Assembly (NCBI RefSeq): GCF_002846575.1
Contig: NZ_PJND01000007.1
Coordinates: forward strand, 620,001-684,000
Reading direction: 5' to 3'
Length of the DNA stretch: 64,000 nucleotides
Source: Flavobacterium lindanitolerans
GTDB taxonomy: Bacteria > Bacteroidota > Bacteroidia > Flavobacteriales > Flavobacteriaceae
Below are positions 60,155 through 64,000 of the stretch, piece after piece; position 1 is the stretch's first letter; the number at the start of each line of letters is the position of its first letter. The notes below the pieces were generated by a model. The model was not told where the DNA came from. It made no database searches and saw nothing but the letters and a program-made list of their open reading frames with translations. Made by a program: the position numbers and the translations under genes.

Positions 60155-62548
60155 ATGCAAAAAATTTACCCCCAACTGGCCTTTTTATTCTTTATTGGGC
60201 CGGTTTTGTATGCACAGAACACAATTAAAGGAAAAATTATTGATTCAGAAACCAAAGAACCTCTTGCTTTTGCTACGGTTGTCATTAATGGAGATAATAG
60301 ACAAGGTGTGTCTTCTGATATTGAAGGTACCTTTGTCTATAAAAGCACTTCGCCTATTTCCAGCGTCAGTTGCAGTTATATGGGATATGAAAATTTTTCC
60401 ACTCCCGTTTTAAAAAAGGACAGCGAAATAGTAATTGCTATGGTCCGTTCCAAATTTGATTTAAACGAAGTGGTTATAGAATCAGGAGAGAATCCTGCCA
60501 ATGCCATAATTAGGAAAGTAATTGCCAATAAAGAACTTAATAATCCTGAAAACATCAATTCTTTTAAATACCGGTGTTATAACAAGTTAATTTATGATTA
60601 CAGATCGGATTCGCCCGATAAAAAAGACAGTTTGCTCATCCGGCAAAAACTAAAGGGAAGCCGGCTTTTTATGATGGAATCTGTAACAAACCGAAAATTC
60701 ATAAAACCCGATATTAGTGAAGAAGTCGTAATTGGTACCAAAGTCTCGGGATTTGAAAATCCGACCTTTGCTTCACTGGCAACCGATTTTCAGCCATTTT
60801 CTTTTTATAAAGACAACATCAGACTGTTCAATATTAATTACCTGAATCCAATTAGTAAGGGTAGTTTAAAGAAATATAAGTTTCGCATTGAAGATACAAT
60901 CTACCAACAAAAAGACACGGTATACATCCTGTCATTCCGACCTCAAGCCAATAAAAATTTTGACGGACTAAAAGGTTTCCTTTACATCAATACCAACAAA
61001 TATGCAGTACAAAATGTTATCGCATCACCTTTCGAAAAAGGAAAAATTGATATCAGAATACAACAGCAGTATGCTTTTATAGATAATAAATACTGGTTTC
61101 CGCAACAGCTCAACTATGCGTTAATTTTTAATGAATTTCCAACCAAAACTATCGGAATGATTCTGGATGGTAAGAGTTATATAGACCAGGTAGAAGTCGA
61201 TATACCGCTGAATAAAAAAGAATTTTCATTAGAAGCCGTCCGTATGGATTCTGAAGCTGCAAAAAAAGACAGCCTTTTTTGGGATAATTCCCGTGCCGAA
61301 AAACTAAACAATGCCGAAATGACTACCTACAAAGTCATTGACAGTATTGGAAAGAAAGCGAATTTTGACGGCTTTTTGACATTTATGGAGAAATTTGCAC
61401 AAGGACGAATTCCTGCCGGTCCAATCGATATTGATTTGTCAAAAACGTTTAGCTATAACAAATACGAAAAATTAAGGCTGGGAACCGGTTTTTATACTAA
61501 TGAAAAGCTTTTCAAGGATTTGACTTTGGGTGGCTTTTTGGGTTATGGAATGGAGGACCATGACTGGAAATATGGAGGGGAAATACTATATAGGATTTCT
61601 AAAGAAAACGAGATGGTTGTTGGAGCAAAATACCAGCAAAACCTGATGGAAACCGGAAATTATGGTTTGAATACGTATGAGCCTAGCCTTTATAATTTCA
61701 GAAATTATATTGGCTACCAATATGACATGATCCGGCAGAATAATCTGAATTTTAGCTTCAGGACGCTGCGCTATTTAAAATTCAAAGTCGATTTCAATCA
61801 TACCAAAACTACACCAAGGTATGAATATCTTTTCAACGATGGAAATCGGGATTTTCGTAATTATACAACAACTGACCTCACATTCCACCTAAGATTTGCT
61901 TACAAGGAAAAATTTGTAAATAGCATGAACCAGCGATATTCTATGGGAACAAAATATCCTGTCTTTAATCTGGCCTACACTAAAGGAATCAAAAACTTAA
62001 TCGATAGTGATTTTGATTATAACAGGATAGAAGCCAGTGTCCAGCAGTCCTTTTTTACAAAGAATTTCGGACAGACAGACTATCGCTTAGAAGCCGGTTT
62101 TATTGACAAGCCGTTGCCATATGGACTTTTATTTACAGGTGAAGGAAGTTATGATAGCAAATCGGCTATTATTATGAAAAACACCTTTCAAACGCTACGT
62201 CCGTATGAGTTTTTATCAGACAGCTATGTGAACTTATTTCTTTCACACAATTTTGGCGGGTTGCTGTTCAAATCAGGAAAGTTTCAACCGGGTGTGACCT
62301 GGCATAATAATTTTGGTTGGGGAAATCTGTCAGATAAAAGCGCACATCAGGTAATTGCTTTCAAGACAAAAGATAAGATTTTTACAGAAACAGGTTTACA
62401 GATAGATAATATTTTAAAAATCAACTATATGAATATTGCCAATCTGGGTCTTGGATTTGGTGTGTATTATAGATATGGGGCCTATTCACATCCTGAGTTT
62501 AATGACAACCTGACTTTTAAATTTTCGATGGCCATGTCAATCAAGTGA
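60155..62548 (+). CDS. DUF5686 outer-membrane protein with carboxypeptidase-like regulatory domain
   Basis: A 797-aa protein. The signal peptide ends at LYAQ. Residues about 22-105 are a CarboxypepD_reg-like domain (GKIIDSETKEPLAFATVVINGDN). The remainder is DUF5686 (FKYRCYNKLIYDY..., KGFLYINTNKYAVQNVIASP) ending in a long predicted barrel (FKFSMAMSIK). The family is widespread in Bacteroidota and of unknown function; it may serve in outer-membrane transport or assembly. The 3' end overlaps the end of the converging AlbA_2-type gene by 12 bp, with no terminator visible. Confidence 0.88.
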   Translation: MQKIYPQLAFLFFIGPVLYAQNTIKGKIIDSETKEPLAFATVVINGDNRQGVSSDIEGTFVYKSTSPISSVSCSYMGYENFSTPVLKKDSEIVIAMVRSKFDLNEVVIESGENPANAIIRKVIANKELNNPENINSFKYRCYNKLIYDYRSDSPDKKDSLLIRQKLKGSRLFMMESVTNRKFIKPDISEEVVIGTKVSGFENPTFASLATDFQPFSFYKDNIRLFNINYLNPISKGSLKKYKFRIEDTIYQQKDTVYILSFRPQANKNFDGLKGFLYINTNKYAVQNVIASPFEKGKIDIRIQQQYAFIDNKYWFPQQLNYALIFNEFPTKTIGMILDGKSYIDQVEVDIPLNKKEFSLEAVRMDSEAAKKDSLFWDNSRAEKLNNAEMTTYKVIDSIGKKANFDGFLTFMEKFAQGRIPAGPIDIDLSKTFSYNKYEKLRLGTGFYTNEKLFKDLTLGGFLGYGMEDHDWKYGGEILYRISKENEMVVGAKYQQNLMETGNYGLNTYEPSLYNFRNYIGYQYDMIRQNNLNFSFRTLRYLKFKVDFNHTKTTPRYEYLFNDGNRDFRNYTTTDLTFHLRFAYKEKFVNSMNQRYSMGTKYPVFNLAYTKGIKNLIDSDFDYNRIEASVQQSFFTKNFGQTDYRLEAGFIDKPLPYGLLFTGEGSYDSKSAIIMKNTFQTLRPYEFLSDSYVNLFLSHNFGGLLFKSGKFQPGVTWHNNFGWGNLSDKSAHQVIAFKTKDKIFTETGLQIDNILKINYMNIANLGLGFGVYYRYGAYSHPEFNDNLTFKFSMAMSIK

Positions 62549-63697
62549 TGTATCATATTTCATCTTACGCAAAATGCGCATTGCTTCCTTAAAGTTGACA
62601 TAAACAGTCGGATTCTCGAAACTTTTCAGCAAAGGTTTTGCATCTATCAGTTTTTGTTTTGCCTCTTCAAAACCGTTGAGGTAGCAAATCATGAATGTTG
62701 AAGGAAGATTTTCCAGGTCTTTTTTTTCTCTTTCAGAAAGTGTAAGTCCTTTGTCGAGTTTGGCAAGCAGCGATTGGTTGGAATTATAGATATGGAAAAG
62801 CATTTTTCTATTGTATTGTGGCGGTTCAAACAAAAATTGCGTTTCGATTTTATAGTAACCGTTGTCATAAAAGGAAATGGTCTGTTTTTCTAACGGATAA
62901 TAACTGGTCTTATCGTTTAGTCCCAGTGGCAGGTATTCTGTTATTGAAAAAGTATGGTTGTCGTATTCAATGGAAACTTCATCCAATGCCGAATAAAAGA
63001 GCTTTACCTGTTCGTTCACCAGTTCGATGTCAACACGGGAAAGATAGGTCATGTCCTTGACCTTTTTTTTATGTCCGGCCCAGCAAACCACAAATAATTC
63101 TTTGAATACTTTATATTTTGGAGACATGTCCTTATGCCGGTTGTTCATGAAATCAATAACGCCTTCCAGAGTATGTTCAATGCTGTTGCGGGAGTTGTTT
63201 TCAATACTGATAACGGTTTCCACATTTTGGTAGTTTCGGCCACTATCATTTGGAATTTCATCAACAGGAACAGAATTGCTTCCAATGCGTATGAATATCG
63301 ATTTTGCAGGAATAGTATGGATTCCTTTTTTAAAAAAGGAAACTTTTTTACTCGGTTTGATTGTTACCAATCCAATGACCTTGTCTTTTGGAAGATTTGG
63401 AAAAGGCACATTTTCATACTGGATTTTAGGGGGATTCTCCAGAAAGGCATTGACGAGATTCTGGATGCGACTGTCGTCAAAAAAATCATCACCTATAATT
63501 TCATTATCGTGGTCTTCAATGCCCACAACAATATAGGAATTGTTGGCAGGATTGGAATTTGACAAGGCGCAAATATGTTTTAAGAATTTAGCCTTCCCTT
63601 CCCGGGTGTGGAGGTTGAGTTGGCGCTTTTTGTCATAAAAACTGCTTTCGTCATTATGAGCAAGGAGATTTTTTATGAGCAGGCGCTTATTGATCAT
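62537..63697 (-). CDS. AlbA_2 / Schlafen-type putative DNA-binding or ATP-binding protein
   Basis: A 386-aa cytoplasmic protein. The N-terminal about 150 residues resemble the AlbA_2 (Schlafen) domain: ICALSNSNPANNSYIVVGIEDHDNEIIG, followed by NLPKDKVIGLVTIKPS and a SIFIRIGSNSVP motif. The C-terminal about 230 residues are helical and unrecognised. Such proteins occur both as stand-alone regulators and in defence settings; nothing else in the neighbourhood indicates defence. Its 3' end overlaps the DUF5686 gene by 12 bp. Confidence 0.75.
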   Translation of the reverse strand: MINKRLLIKNLLAHNDESSFYDKKRQLNLHTREGKAKFLKHICALSNSNPANNSYIVVGIEDHDNEIIGDDFFDDSRIQNLVNAFLENPPKIQYENVPFPNLPKDKVIGLVTIKPSKKVSFFKKGIHTIPAKSIFIRIGSNSVPVDEIPNDSGRNYQNVETVISIENNSRNSIEHTLEGVIDFMNNRHKDMSPKYKVFKELFVVCWAGHKKKVKDMTYLSRVDIELVNEQVKLFYSALDEVSIEYDNHTFSITEYLPLGLNDKTSYYPLEKQTISFYDNGYYKIETQFLFEPPQYNRKMLFHIYNSNQSLLAKLDKGLTLSEREKKDLENLPSTFMICYLNGFEEAKQKLIDAKPLLKSFENPTVYVNFKEAMRILRKMKYDTSLD

Positions 63698-63713
63698 GGA
63701 GTGAATGTTAAAA

Positions 63714-63750
63714 GGCCGGGTTTTTAGTTCTTCGAACCAAAAACCCGGCC
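63714..63750 (-). terminator. terminator of the short-chain dehydrogenase gene
   Basis: GGCCGGGTTTTT (63714-63725) pairs with AAAAACCCGGCC (63739-63750), extended by GTTC/GAAC inside. The minus strand has only a weak T run after it. Confidence 0.7.
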
Positions 63751-63759
63751 ATCATCAAT

Positions 63760-64000
63760 TTAGAGTATGCGGTTTACTATTGTAGAGGAAGCCTGCGCCG
63801 TCGACATTACCATCAGGTCGGCAATGTTGACATGGTAGGGTCTCGTAATTACAAATCGTATAATATCGGCTATGTCTTCCGGTTTTAGAGGTTCAAAACC
63901 TTTGTAAACATTGGAAGCCCTTTCAGCATCGCCTTTGAAACGTACCTGTGAAAATTCCGTCTCAACCATGCCCGGGTGAATGCCTCCAACCCGTATGCCG
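63760..64000 (-). CDS. short-chain dehydrogenase/reductase, C-terminal part (cut by window edge)
   Basis: The last about 80 residues of an SDR-family oxidoreductase, running out of the window at its 5' end. The visible start GIRVGGIHPGMVETEFSQVRFKGD matches the SDR region just after the catalytic YxxxK, with the PG motif that closes the nucleotide and substrate pocket. The following LKPEDIADIIRFVITRPYHVNIADLMVMSTAQ matches YdfG-like NADP-dependent hydroxy-acid dehydrogenases. The apparent ATG at 63969 is internal (the Met of HPGM), not a start. The catalytic residues lie outside the window. Confidence 0.85.
   Translation of the reverse strand, partial: GIRVGGIHPGMVETEFSQVRFKGDAERASNVYKGFEPLKPEDIADIIRFVITRPYHVNIADLMVMSTAQASSTIVNRIL

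Noticed and set aside
63760..63969. Separate 69-aa protein starting at the ATG at 63969
   Set aside because: The frame continues upstream to the window edge with clear SDR sequence; the Met is internal.
1..64000. Prophage or integrative element around the S24 regulator
   Set aside because: No integrase, capsid, terminase, att-like direct repeats or tRNA were seen; only the regulator is phage-like.

Overview
The window reads as chromosomal DNA of a Bacteroidota bacterium, most likely a Flavobacteriaceae member close to Flavobacterium. The basis is low GC, promoters of the TTTG / TAnnTTTG type, many lipoproteins and OM proteins with Bacteroidota-only domains (DUF2480, DUF3078, DUF5686, DUF5689, choice-of-anchor J), a type IX secretion (T9SS) adhesin with a gliding-type C-terminal domain, and PorP/SprF and OmpA partners. 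I see no tRNA, rRNA, insertion sequence, integrase or CRISPR array.

Layout. 1-7.7 kb is an accessory cassette on the minus strand: a 1161-aa protein of unknown family, an 881-aa polymorphic toxin ending in an EndoU-like RNase domain, and a small probable immunity gene. It is divergent from a LexA/CI-like (HTH + S24) regulator. 7.7-12.4 kb holds a secreted M1 aminopeptidase, a subtilisin-like lipoprotein and a metallo-beta-lactamase-fold hydrolase. 12.5-16.7 kb is sufABCD. 16.7-26.3 kb separates the two halves of the suf locus and carries a lipoprotein, a serine hydrolase and a haem-acquisition set (TonB receptor, HmuY-like lipoprotein, HmuS, HmuV, HmuU, HmuT). 26.5-31.3 kb resumes with sufS, sufE, a sufT-like gene, DUF2480 and DUF3078 genes. 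HflX follows.

33-42.8 kb is a surface module: a 2294-aa T9SS adhesin, a PorP/SprF-like protein and an OmpA/PD40 protein. 43.7-49.7 kb is a TonB receptor, two lipoproteins (choice-of-anchor J; DUF5689) and a divergent exported endonuclease/exonuclease/phosphatase-family enzyme, which may form a nucleic-acid or phosphate scavenging system. 49.8-54.3 kb has 3-hydroxyanthranilate dioxygenase, a frameshifted CorA-type transporter, an ALDH7-type aldehyde dehydrogenase and an OM barrel protein. 54.3-56.1 kb is a LytS/LytTR-type two-component pair. 56.2-58.3 kb is an egtB-egtD pair for ergothioneine. The end holds a small barrel protein, a metallophosphoesterase, a DUF5686 protein, an AlbA_2/Schlafen-type protein and a truncated short-chain dehydrogenase.

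The best candidates for something undescribed are the carrier/EndoU-toxin cassette with its unknown delivery route, the receptor-DUF5689-nuclease set, and two intergenic arrays built on an exact 7-bp period. Domain names come from reading the translations by eye; no searches were run. GC figures are hand counts over the lines named.
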